DNA of 64,000 nt from positions 186,001-250,000 of the forward strand of contig NZ_CP034447.1 of NCBI RefSeq assembly GCF_003952485.1, given 5' to 3'. Below, one piece after another: positions 25,149 through 34,060 of this stretch (position 1 is the first letter of the stretch; each line of letters begins with the position of its first letter). The position numbers were made by a program, and so were the translations under genes. The notes under the pieces were generated by a model, which ran no database searches, was not told the DNA's origin, and saw only the letters and a program-made list of their open reading frames with translations. Source of the stretch: Mesorhizobium sp. M1E.F.Ca.ET.045.02.1.1. GTDB lineage: Bacteria; Pseudomonadota; Alphaproteobacteria; Rhizobiales; Rhizobiaceae.

Positions 25149-26089
25149 TGGATATCCATATGTTGAGAGACAATTGAGGTCTCTGGGCCATCCCCGGCAC
25201 TGCAAAGTTGCCGCGCCAAGACGCAGGCGCCTAAGACCGGCGGCTTGTCGAGGAAGGTGACCGCCACTGTCGCCCCGAAACGATCGGAAATTTGATGGGA
25301 GAACGCATTGGCTAAAAGTGGCTGGGCGAGGATGACCCCTCCGCCTACCACCACATCTTTGTCGGACACGCCCGCCAACTTCAGGTGGTGAACTAATTGG
25401 GTCAGGGCCGCTGCGCCCTCGTCAATAACGCGCTTAGCCAACGACGAGCCTTCATTGGCTGCGTAGAAGATAACGGGTGCGTGTCGCCCCAGAGCCGAGG
25501 CACCGCCTTCCTTCGCGATAGCGGTGCCGATGTTCGTGGGGCTATTCAGTCCAAATGCGTCACAAAGCGCTTCGACAAGCGGCTCTGACCTTGCCCCTCC
25601 GAGGTCAATGTGCCGTCGCACTACTCGACCAGCCTCACGTACTAAACCGGGAGCGCTCCCTTCGTCTCCGATTGCCCAGCCCCAACCGCCTGCGACATGC
25701 ATCCTGCCTTTCTGGTCCCGAGCAACGGCGATTGAGCCAGTTCCCGCGACGACACCAATTCCGCTGGAAAGCCCCATGGCTAGGGGAAATAGCTCTGCAT
25801 CGTTGACGACCCTCAACGGGCAGGCAAAATGATTGGAAAGTGGTTTTTGCACGATGGCACACTCGGCCTCATCATCACATCCATGAGAGCCAATCGCGAT
25901 GCCGTTGGGAGCGGCGCCATCCGCAAATCCGCTGATTAGCGCGATTAGTCCAGGAATATCGTGGTGATAGGCTCCACAACGCCATTCACTGGTCCTCACC
26001 ACCAAGTCGCGGCCCATGCCCTGTTCCAGGCAGCTTCTCAAATGCGTTTTGGTGCCTCCGATGTCGACACCAATCGATATAGAACCCAT
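25145..26089 (-). CDS. BadF/BadG-family sugar kinase (N-acetylglucosamine-kinase-like)
   Basis: The 314-residue protein has the ASKHA phosphate motifs: SIGVDIGGTKTHLR at the N-terminus, GIGVVAGTGSIAVA (phosphate 2), GGWGWAIGDEGSAPGLVREA and DVVVGGGVILAQPL (adenosine loop). The GWAIGDEGS segment is typical of GlcNAc kinases of the BadF/NagK group. It is followed by the overlapping SIS gene. Together with the sulfatase and the sugar transporter it suggests phosphorylation of an amino sugar after desulfation. The exact sugar cannot be told from the sequence. Confidence 0.85.
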   Translation of the reverse strand: MGSISIGVDIGGTKTHLRSCLEQGMGRDLVVRTSEWRCGAYHHDIPGLIALISGFADGAAPNGIAIGSHGCDDEAECAIVQKPLSNHFACPLRVVNDAELFPLAMGLSSGIGVVAGTGSIAVARDQKGRMHVAGGWGWAIGDEGSAPGLVREAGRVVRRHIDLGGARSEPLVEALCDAFGLNSPTNIGTAIAKEGGASALGRHAPVIFYAANEGSSLAKRVIDEGAAALTQLVHHLKLAGVSDKDVVVGGGVILAQPLLANAFSHQISDRFGATVAVTFLDKPPVLGACVLARQLCSAGDGPETSIVSQHMDIQ

Positions 26090-26379
26090 CTCGTCATCTC
26101 TGTTCGCATTCGCGCCCAGCGGCCGCGGTTCCAGTCTCTTGCTGAAGGAATATCACTTTCTTTTCGTCTGCGGAAGATGGTTTTTTTCATCATGCGCGAC
26201 TCTCTCCCCGCGCGGCGATGATGGTCAAATGCCGTGCAAAAAGGCTGGCAGGCGGCTGGGGGCTCTAACGAAAACAGTGTTCACGGCTTGGCAATCTGCT
26301 GAAAAATTCCTATTGCTTTCACTGCCCGTGTCAATCAAGCCTAGGGAGCTGGAGCTCGGCGACATCAAGGGAATCGTAA
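26090..26379. promoter_or_regulatory. Divergent promoter region, kinase operon and rpiR
   Basis: This 290-bp interval separates the minus-strand kinase start from the plus-strand RpiR start. It should hold both promoters and the regulator binding site. A T-rich stretch (TGGTTTTTTTCATCATG near 26180) and a CAAGGGA ribosome site before the ATG at 26380 are visible. I found no clear palindrome. Confidence 0.4.
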
Positions 26380-27207
26380 ATGCAGGAAAAGATCTTGGCG
26401 CGCTTGCGTTCGTCTCAGCCCAGCCTCAGTCCGGCGCTCCTTCGCATCAGTGAGTACGTCCTTAACGATCCCGCGAAGGTCGTGAACCAAACTATCACGG
26501 AGGTTGCTGACGGATCCGGATCGAGCGAAGCGAGCGTCTTGAGGTTCTGTAGAGACATCAAATTTTCGAGCTTCCAGCGTTTCAAACTGGCATTGGGGAT
26601 CGAACTCTCCACTCACCAGACAATCAGACACGCCAGCCCGTCTGGTGACGTCATCGACGACACGCTGTCGACGGCCATCACCGCGCTCAAGCAGACAAAG
26701 GACCTGTTGAACCACGCCGCTCTCGAATTGGCGGCAAAACAGATCATACGAGCAAAAAGCATAGATCTGTACGGGTTCGGCGGCTCTGCGAATGTGGCCC
26801 GATACGCGCATTACTTGTTTGTTCGATTCGGACTGGTGTCGCGCGTGCTGGACGACCCACATCTCGCCGTCATGAGTGCAGTGAATCTCGGGCCGAAGCA
26901 AGTCGCACTGGCAATTTCGGAATCTGGCTCGAGCAAGGATACAATCAACTCACTTATGGCGGCCAAGGCGGCTGGCGCATTTACCATCGCAATCACCTGT
27001 CATATACGCAGTCCGATCGCTGCCAACGCGGACGCTGTACTGGGAGCATCCTCAACAGACACGCCCATCACGCGAGGAGCATTCTCCAGGGTCGCTGGAC
27101 AATATTTGATCATCGACATCCTCGCCAACATGATCGCTAAAGATGGCAGCAAGTTCCAGGCGGCTATGCAGCGAACCGCAGAAGCCACCATAGATAAAAG
27201 CTTTTAG
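26380..27207 (+). CDS. RpiR-family transcriptional regulator
   Basis: The 275-residue protein has HTH_6 features (ARLRSSQPSLSPALLRISEY, then EVADGSGSSEASVLRFCRDI, then FSSFQRFKLALGIEL) and a SIS domain (SIDLYGFGGSANVARYAHYL, then VALAISESGSSKDTINSLMA). It is transcribed away from the kinase/SIS/transporter operon, the usual layout for a regulator of the divergent genes. It overlaps the converging oxidase gene by 4 bp at the 3' end. Its ligand is probably an amino-sugar phosphate made by that pathway. Confidence 0.9.
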   Translation: MQEKILARLRSSQPSLSPALLRISEYVLNDPAKVVNQTITEVADGSGSSEASVLRFCRDIKFSSFQRFKLALGIELSTHQTIRHASPSGDVIDDTLSTAITALKQTKDLLNHAALELAAKQIIRAKSIDLYGFGGSANVARYAHYLFVRFGLVSRVLDDPHLAVMSAVNLGPKQVALAISESGSSKDTINSLMAAKAAGAFTIAITCHIRSPIAANADAVLGASSTDTPITRGAFSRVAGQYLIIDILANMIAKDGSKFQAAMQRTAEATIDKSF

Positions 27208-28439
27208 CTGAAACGTTCGCGCAGGTAGTCGTTCAGGAAGCGACCGTCCGGGTCGAAGCGAGCCCTTTGAGAAATAAAATCCCCGTATCTTGGGTACAAG
27301 CCTTCGATCTCGGACCGGCCCAGGCTGTGAAGTTTGCCCCAGTGCGGACGACCTTTTACCCAGGAAAAGATTGTCTCGCAATCGCGGATGAAATCCCAGT
27401 AGTCCTCTCCTGCTGCGCCGGACACCGATATCATTGCGGTCTTCCGCTCAAAGTATGGACTCAACCAAATATCGTCAGCCGCCACGGTTCTATACTCAAC
27501 CGGGAATATCTGCGACGGATGCTTCGTCTGGATCAGCTTGCGTATTTCACGCAATACCGCCGGACCGTCCTCGTAGGGCACCGAGTATTCGCATTCGTTA
27601 TGGTTCGGCATCGGAATTGAACCCGGAAATATCCGATAGCTGGGCCCTATTCTCTCGCCGGCCTGTGCTTCGACAGCTGCTGACGGCTGAGTTGTGACGT
27701 TCAGCGTTCTGATTTCGCAGACATCAGCTTTACTGCGCGTACGACCAATGCCAGACGTGTCGGGCAGGCTGTATAACGATGCCGAGTGTTCGGTCGGGCA
27801 CCAGAACACGCGGAGGCTCCGGTTTTCCTGACATAGCTGATCCAAATGATCCATGCATTCTTCAAAATCCTCACGCCATATTTTGTCATGAAGATCAAAA
27901 GCAGGAACAAGCTTCATCGTGACGGAAAGCACCACGCCAAGCATTCCGAGACAAACTTTCGCAGCGTTGAGGACATCGATGTCTTGCGAAGCATCGAAAT
28001 TGGCGATGGATCCATCGCCCATCGCTATCCGCATTCCAATTATCGGGCCCGCTAAGCATTGCAAACTATCGCCGCTGCCATGCGTACCCGTCGATACGGC
28101 CCCGCTCATCGTCTGCAGATCGATATCGCCCTGGTTGGGCAATGCCCAACCAGCAGAACGCAGTTCAAGGCCAACGTCACAAATCCGCGTTCCGCCGCGG
28201 AGGGTTACGCTGCCGTTGGTTGGGTCGATATTTTCGATCCCTGTTAGACGCTCCGCGGAGATTAGAACTCCGTCCGTGGGGACAATCGGCGTATAAGAGT
28301 GCCCCGTACCCACTACGCGGACGCGCAGATTGGTTGAAGCTGCTGTCTTGATCGTTCTGCAGACGTCATCGTCCGAACTTGGCATTTCAAAATGCTTCAC
28401 CCGACAAACCTGATTGCTCACCCAGTTCCGCCAAATCAT
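27204..28439 (-). CDS. D-arabinono-1,4-lactone oxidase/alditol-oxidase-type FAD enzyme
   Basis: From the ATG at 28439 (MIWRNWVSNQVC) the protein is 411 residues, matching the family start WRNWAGN. The FAD-binding PP-loop is VRVVGTGHSYTPIVPTDGVL; the GTGHS motif often carries the covalent FAD link. LPNQGDIDLQTMSGAVSTGT and a C-terminal HWGKLHSL segment complete the ALO domain pattern. The frame is open to 28559, but the extra 40 residues have no similarity to the family. The enzyme oxidises aldonolactones or polyols with oxygen. It converges on rpiR and may belong to the same sugar regulon. Confidence 0.83.
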   Translation of the reverse strand: MIWRNWVSNQVCRVKHFEMPSSDDDVCRTIKTAASTNLRVRVVGTGHSYTPIVPTDGVLISAERLTGIENIDPTNGSVTLRGGTRICDVGLELRSAGWALPNQGDIDLQTMSGAVSTGTHGSGDSLQCLAGPIIGMRIAMGDGSIANFDASQDIDVLNAAKVCLGMLGVVLSVTMKLVPAFDLHDKIWREDFEECMDHLDQLCQENRSLRVFWCPTEHSASLYSLPDTSGIGRTRSKADVCEIRTLNVTTQPSAAVEAQAGERIGPSYRIFPGSIPMPNHNECEYSVPYEDGPAVLREIRKLIQTKHPSQIFPVEYRTVAADDIWLSPYFERKTAMISVSGAAGEDYWDFIRDCETIFSWVKGRPHWGKLHSLGRSEIEGLYPRYGDFISQRARFDPDGRFLNDYLRERFS

Positions 28440-28779
28440 GCTAGGGCCGAGTGTCTGCGCTCTGGTCTCTGAAGAAGGCAATGGAGTTCTCCTTGCGTGT
28501 GTTTTCTCGCTGCTAGGTGCTAGGGCAGCCGCCTCGGCCCGCCAGAATAGGGTCGTCACGCTGTGCCCAGCGCCGACTCATTTTGGGCAGGCATGACGGA
28601 TATCATCATCGACATAGATACAAAAGAAGATTATCTCCATTATAACTCGGTGCCCCGGCAAACCGACCATTGGCGCGGGGCAGCGGTGACCGCTGGTGGT
28701 CCACACTTGCTTCTCCCGTCGATGCGAACGGAAAATTATCGTTTCAGAGCCTTCACCCCACAAGAGCCGACGACTGGCA

Positions 28780-29232
28780 CCGGCCGGTTGCGTCGGGCCT
28801 CACCACGTATTTCGTGCGAGGCTTTCGCCGAAGGACGCGTATGCTGTCTTGTGCACGTCAATCAGCCTGTTGGACAGTTCTGGCTCTTGGCCCGGCGGCC
28901 TTGCAGTGCAGGAGCGTTTGGCGAGTCCTGGCCCCAGCTCTTGACCTTGTCCTTGCCCTTGAAGCGCATCATCAGACGCCGCCTCATAGAGCGCGCGCCG
29001 CACGTCGACGTCGCCTGCCTTCGAGATGCGGCCCTGAACGTCGATCGAGGTGCCCGACTGCCGGCGTCGCGACCTCAGCCCGAAGTAGGCCGCGACGTCG
29101 CGCGAGCGGCGGAACCGCGTGGGATCGTCCATCGCCGTTCATGAACGAAAGCGCCGTCACCGGACCGACGCCGGGGATGAACGCAGCGCTCGAACCGTCG
29201 TGACGCACTCTTCCATCGGACGGACGGAGCAT
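28780..29232 (-). pseudogene. IS110-family transposase C-terminal relic, copy 1
   Basis: Two minus-strand frames together give FIPGVGPVTALSFMNG, then DDPTRFRRSRDVAAYFGLRS and GRISKAGDVDVRRALYEAAS. These are the conserved transposase-20 domain sequences of IS110 elements. Frame changes and loss of both ends make it inactive. About 180 further bp upstream belong to the same decayed material. The interval 28440-28780 between the oxidase start and this relic shows no gene. Confidence 0.8.
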
Positions 29233-29346
29233 CGAAATCGAGCGCGGTCCGGCTGTCTCATTGTCGGCGCGGCGGCAGGCAGGATAACGTGGTTCAGTTG
29301 TTTCTGGTTTGCATCGGTGCTCATCCGCCGGAGCGGATCTCCTTGC

Positions 29347-30060
29347 TCAGATGGGGTCCGTCAGCGCGCCGGCGCCATGCGTTTTATCTGCCGCCGCACC
29401 GCTCATCGATGCGCTCCCAGCAGCTTGCGGTCCTTGACATGGGCGCGCCGCGTGGCATCGGCCTCGCTCGCGGCCGCATCGCCGACGTAAACGTCCATCG
29501 CTCCACATGGCGTGTATGATCACCGCCAGCTTGCGCGCCACCGCGACGCAGGCCTTGCGGTGGCAGGAGCGTTTGGCGATGTCCCGGCCCCAGCTCTTGA
29601 CCTTGTCCCTGCCCTTGAAGCGCGTCATCAGTCCTGACGCCGCCTCGTAGAGCGCGCGCCGCACGTCCGCGTCGCCGGCCTTGGAGATCCGTCCCTGAAT
29701 GTCGATCGTTGAACCGGACTGCCAGCGCCGCGACGTCAGCCCGAAGTAAGCGGCGACGTCGCGCGAGCGGCGAAAGCGCGTGGGATCGTCGATCGCCGTC
29801 ATGAAGGAGAGCGCCGTCACCCGACCACGTCGGGAATAGCCATGAAGCGCCGGCACGGCTCGCTGTGCGCGACGATCCTCACGACGAGATCATGCAGCCG
29901 GCAGTACTGTCGCCACAGCGCCGCGCGCGCCGTCAGCATGGCGTCCATCAGCTCGGCCGACAACGGATTGTCCGCCACCGCCTGGCGTACCGCGCGTTCG
30001 AAGGCGCCACGTCCGACCTTGCCTAAGGCAGATGCCGAACGACTTCAGCGAGTGGCGGAT
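29347..30060 (-). pseudogene. IS110-family transposase relic, copy 2
   Basis: This copy repeats the same motif set as copy 1: VTALSFMTAIDDPTRFRRSR, YFGLTSRRWQSGSTIDIQGR and KACVAVARKLAVIIHAMW. Upstream, in another frame, it gives GRGAFERAVRQAVADNPLSA and RFMAIPDVV. The conserved PGVGPVTALSF junction is broken here (PDVVG then a stop), showing a frameshift near 29840. The 5' end abuts the mrr pseudogene at about 30060. Tandem partial IS110 copies suggest insertion of one element next to or into another. Confidence 0.8.
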
Positions 30061-31003
30061 GGCGTTCTCCAGGTCGAGGAACTTCGGCCTTCAGTTTGCG
30101 CCGGTGCGTCAGCAAAAGGCGCGTCCGGTAGCTCAATGGCTCGACGGACACGAACTCCGACGCCATGCTCGAACATCAAGTCGGCAAGTTGGCGCCCATC
30201 GAGCAGAATGACGCGTTGAGACAGGTGCTTCACGAATTCGTGGGCATGTGGGCTGAATGTCGAGGTGGTCACGAAAACACCCTTCGTCGCTCCTAGCCCT
30301 ACCAGACTGCCGACGAATCCTTGAACATCAGGTCGCCCAATAGCGTTTGCGACAGCATAACGCTTCGCTTGAACATACACCCGATCGAGACCGAGCCGAT
30401 CCTCGTTGATTACGCCATCAACCCCGCCGTCGCCCGAGCGCCAAGCTGGGCGGCTGCGTTCTTATGCGATCCGCCATAACCCATGGCGACAAGTAGATCG
30501 ACAATGAGCCGCTCAAAGAAGGCCGGGCTGTTTTGGCCTATCCTGTCCAAAATGTCTGCCCGCAAAGCGGTTAGTACCGCCTGATAGGCACTTTCGATCT
30601 GCTCTTCCGGCGTCGCCTCCGTCGCGACGTCGGATGGCGTCTCCCCTGCACTATCATCGGACCCGTTGCCCTTGTAAAACTTCCTAAACTCTGGGTGTTT
30701 CAATAGCAGCTTCACGTCGATGCGGTCAGGGTCGCTGGTGAGCAATGACCGACCTGCTTCGGTGGCAACGAACCGCCCTCGTGCGGGAGGCGAGCAGTCC
30801 CGCTTTGCTCATGTAGAATTTCGCCCAGTGGATACGGTTGTGTAGCACGTGCTGCTTGCCGCTCGGCAACAGCTGCTCACGCTCTTCAGCGGTGAGACCA
30901 AACCGTGCAGCAATCTCGGCCTCGGCTAGTGGGCGGAGGTTTCGTCCTTCGAAGCGACCTCAAGAACCGGGAGCATGAGCGATTGGTAGCCAGGGATCGG
31001 CAT
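30060..31003 (-). pseudogene. mrr: Mrr-type restriction endonuclease pseudogene
   Basis: The start MPIPGYQSLMLPVLEVASKD at 31003 matches the Mrr N-terminus. Then follow, in shifting frames, LAEAEIAARFGLTAEEREQLLPSG, NRIHWAKFYMSKAGLL, ESAYQAVLTALRADILDRIG, FFERLIVDLLVAMGYGGS, RSGDGGVDGVINEDRLGLDR and VYVQAKRYAVANAIGRPDVQ. The last two blocks contain the D...QAKR catalytic core of the Mrr nuclease domain. I count three frameshifts, and the 3' end is replaced by IS110 sequence. The protein would have cut methylated DNA; it is no longer functional. Confidence 0.85.
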
Positions 31004-31583
31004 CGTGCTTTCAGCCCTCGAATACACGGAATGCAGTTGAGGCGGCGAGCGCTGACACGTGGGAATATCCCCGACTGTCGGGGGCATTGCTTAAGCAAAT
31101 TGATCTTTTGCCAAACGTCTTTATAGACAAAATGGGCTCTGGCGTAGAGGATTAGAATAGCCAATGGGAGGGGAACGAAATGCACAATGGTCGTAAAGAG
31201 AGCGAGCGGCTCGCCCATGCAAGACTGGTCCACCGCAGCGTAGAACGACCAATACAGGGCCGCTAGCCTGAACAAGGATGTGACGGCCGCGCAGCATGTT
31301 ACCCAAGTGGCCAAACTATCGTCATTGATGACGATCTCTCGCTTTGCCGATTCCAAACGTGCCCGAAGGCTGCCGGCTGATGAGGGGTTTCTCACCTTTC
31401 TTGATCCGATTAGCGTTTCGATTGCCGCGATCTGGCGTGCAAGCGGTCCTCGAGGAACGATTGCCAGCTCTCTAAAAATCGACAGCGCCAAATTCAATAG
31501 TAAGCGGTGTTTCCGGACCACCTTTCGGGAGTGGTCGCGATCTGTGAGGTTGCCGATCCTGTATTGGGATCGGAGATCGGCTT

Positions 31584-32018
31584 GTGTCTGGACTTGACCT
31601 TACGCTTGACCCGGAGCGGCAGCTTCGGCGTTTCGAGGTGATCAACGGTGCCGGCGGTCGGCGTCACTGGTCGGTGGATGACAAGGCGCGGATCATCGCG
31701 GAGACGCTGGAGCCGAACGCAGTCATTTCCGAGGTAGCCCGTCGGTATGGCCTTAGGCCGCAGCAGGTCTTCGCCTGGCGCCGCGAAGCGTGCAAACCGG
31801 CCACTTCGGTGCAGCAAGATTCTCCTGCCTTTGTGCCGGCGGTTTTGGCGGCGGCGGAACCTGTAGCCAGCCGTTCACCGAAGCAGCGGAAACGGCAAGC
31901 CACCCGAGGTGCCGGCATGATCGAGCTTGAGATCGACGGCATCTCGATGCGCGTTGGCCGGGGCGCCGATACCAAGACGGTGGCGGCAGTGATCCGCGCG
32001 CTGAAGGCGACGTCGTGA
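31584..32018 (+). CDS. tnpA: IS66 accessory protein TnpA, copy 2
   Basis: The protein is the same as the copy 1 TnpA except for Cys instead of Arg at residue 70 (FAWRREACK). That position lies just after the recognition helix, so DNA binding might be affected. It uses GTG as start and overlaps tnpB by 4 bp. Confidence 0.95.
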   Translation: MSGLDLTLDPERQLRRFEVINGAGGRRHWSVDDKARIIAETLEPNAVISEVARRYGLRPQQVFAWRREACKPATSVQQDSPAFVPAVLAAAEPVASRSPKQRKRQATRGAGMIELEIDGISMRVGRGADTKTVAAVIRALKATS

Positions 32019-32371
32019 TCGGGCCGACGGGTGCGGTCAAGGTCATGGTGGCGACGAAGCCGGTGGACTTCCGCAAGGGTGCGGAGGGATTGGCCGCACT
32101 TGTGCGCGAGACCATGGGCGCTGACCCGTTCAATGGGGCGGTCTATGTCTTTCGGGCCAAGCGGACTGACCGGATCAAGCTGATCTTCTGGGATGGCACC
32201 GGGGTTTGCCTCTATGCCAAGCGTTTGGAGGATGGGGAGTTCCGCTGGCCGAAAGTGCATGACGGCATGATGCGGCTGACGGCCGCGCAACTGTCGGCGC
32301 TGCTCGAAGGTCTCGACTGGCGGCGTGTCCACGAGGCGCGCCGGACTCGCGTTCCAGCCCAGGCGGGCTGA
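32015..32371 (+). CDS. tnpB: IS66 Orf2-like protein TnpB, copy 2
   Basis: The 118-residue protein is identical in translation to the copy 1 TnpB, with the KPVDFRKGAEGLAALV signature. It is translationally coupled to tnpA through a GTGA overlap. Confidence 0.95.
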   Translation: MIGPTGAVKVMVATKPVDFRKGAEGLAALVRETMGADPFNGAVYVFRAKRTDRIKLIFWDGTGVCLYAKRLEDGEFRWPKVHDGMMRLTAAQLSALLEGLDWRRVHEARRTRVPAQAG

Positions 32372-32440
32372 CCCGCGACGAAGTGAATCAGCCTGGATTC
32401 CGCTGTCGCGGACTGTCGGCGAATATGGTCTGATCCGCTC

Positions 32441-33973
32441 ATGGCGATGACGGCTGACCAGCTTCCCGACGATCCGGATGCGCTGAAGGCGATGGTCCTG
32501 GCGCGCGACGTCGAGAATGCCCGTCTGATTCAGATCATCAAGGAATTGCAGCGTCATCGCTTCGGCCGGCGTGCCGAGACGCTCCCCGAGGATCAATTGC
32601 TGCTGGGGCTCGAAGAGGCCGAACAGATCGAGGCCGCCGGTGACGAAGAGCAGGCACAGACCGCTCTTGGCGAACGTCAGGCGCCTGTCGCCAAGCGCAG
32701 GGCGAACCGCGGCGGGCTGCCACCCCATCTGCCGCGCGTGGAGATGGTCGTCGACATCGAGGATCATGCCTGCCCGTGCTGCCGCAATGGCTTGCATCGG
32801 ATCGGCGAGGACATGAGCGAGCGGCTCGACATCGTTCCGGCGCAGCTGCGCGTGATCGTCGTGCGCCGGCCCAAATATGCCTGCCGCGCCTGTGAGGATG
32901 TAGTGGTTCAGGCTCCGGCGCCCGCCCGGCTGATCGAGGGCGGCCTGCCGACCGAGGCGACGGTCGCCCAGGTGCTGGTCTCAAAATATGCTGACCACCT
33001 GCCGCTCTATCGTCAGGCGCAGATCTATGCCCGGCAGGGCATCAATCTCGACCGGTCCACGCTCGCCGACTGGGTCGGCCGCGCCGCCTGGCATCTGCGT
33101 CCGGTGCATGAGCGGCTGCTTGGCAAGCTGAAGTCCTCGCCAAAACTCTTCGCCGACGAGACGACCGCGCCAGTGCTCGATCCCGGCCGCGGCAAGACCA
33201 AGACAGGTCAACTCTGGGCCTATGCCCGCGATGACCGACCTTGGGAGGGGAGCGACCCGCCGGGCGTCGCCTATGTCTATGCGCCGGATCGGAAGGCCGA
33301 GCGTCCGATCGCTCATCTGGTGGGCTTTACCGGAATCCTGCAGGTCGACGGCTATGGCGGCTATCGCGTGCTCGCCGACAAGAGCGGCGTGACGCTCGCC
33401 TTCTGCTGGGCACATGTGCGCCGGCGCTTCTACGAGCTCGCCGCGGCCGGTCCCGCGCCAATCGCCAGCGAGGCGCTGAGACGGATCGCGGAACTCTATC
33501 GCGTCGAAGACGACGTCCGTCGACGATCGGCCGAGCAGCGCCGTGTCGTGCGCCAGGACAGGAGCCGCCCGATCGTCGTCGAACTCGAACCATGGCTTCG
33601 CGAAAAGCTCGGGCTGATCAGCCAGAAGACAAAGCTCGCCGAGGCGATCCGCTACACGCTCTCGCGCTGGGAAGGCCTCTCGCGCTTCCTTGACGACGGC
33701 CGCATCGAGATCGACAGCAACACCGTCGAACGCTCGATCCGTCCGATCGCGCTCAACCGCAAGAACGCGCTCTTCGCAGGCTCTGACGGCGGCGCCGAAC
33801 ACTGGGCAGTCATCGCCTCGCTGATCGAAACCTGCAAGCTCAATGGTGTCGAACCGCTCGGCTATCTCGCCGATGTCCTCACCAGGATCGTCAACGGCCA
33901 CCCCAACAGCCAGATCGACGATCTCCTGCCTTGGGTCTACATCAACAAGCTCCAGCTCAAGGCTGTGGCCTAA
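32441..33973 (+). CDS. tnpC: IS66 transposase TnpC, copy 2
   Basis: The 510-residue transposase is identical in translation to copy 1, including the zinc-finger-like Cys pairs and the DDE-type core. It is complete and should be functional. Identical transposases at two sites 24.5 kb apart in direct orientation could recombine and delete the DNA between them. Confidence 0.96.
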   Translation: MAMTADQLPDDPDALKAMVLARDVENARLIQIIKELQRHRFGRRAETLPEDQLLLGLEEAEQIEAAGDEEQAQTALGERQAPVAKRRANRGGLPPHLPRVEMVVDIEDHACPCCRNGLHRIGEDMSERLDIVPAQLRVIVVRRPKYACRACEDVVVQAPAPARLIEGGLPTEATVAQVLVSKYADHLPLYRQAQIYARQGINLDRSTLADWVGRAAWHLRPVHERLLGKLKSSPKLFADETTAPVLDPGRGKTKTGQLWAYARDDRPWEGSDPPGVAYVYAPDRKAERPIAHLVGFTGILQVDGYGGYRVLADKSGVTLAFCWAHVRRRFYELAAAGPAPIASEALRRIAELYRVEDDVRRRSAEQRRVVRQDRSRPIVVELEPWLREKLGLISQKTKLAEAIRYTLSRWEGLSRFLDDGRIEIDSNTVERSIRPIALNRKNALFAGSDGGAEHWAVIASLIETCKLNGVEPLGYLADVLTRIVNGHPNSQIDDLLPWVYINKLQLKAVA

Positions 33974-34060
33974 GAACACCGCTTACATTCAATCCGAACG
34001 CTAGTTGAAGCAGTCCGGAAAACTCATTCAGACGAAAACACTCTGTTGCGAGCGACTGAG

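Larger units (their letters stand above)
31500..33986 (+). mobile_element. Complete IS66-family element, copy 2
   Basis: This element is 2487 bp long, like copy 1, with the same GTAAGCGGTGTT/AACACCGCTTAC ends. Its flanks are ATTCAATA (31492-31499) and ATTCAATC (33987-33994), an 8-bp duplication with one mismatch in the last base. The only internal difference from copy 1 that I found is T at 31791 for C at 7316. Near identity shows recent transposition within this genome. It disrupts a membrane-protein gene. Confidence 0.96.

Noticed and set aside
31065..31085. Hairpin CCCCGACTGTCGGGG as a terminator
   Set aside because: The stem is perfect but has almost no loop and is not followed by a T run on either strand; it is probably a chance palindrome or a protein site.
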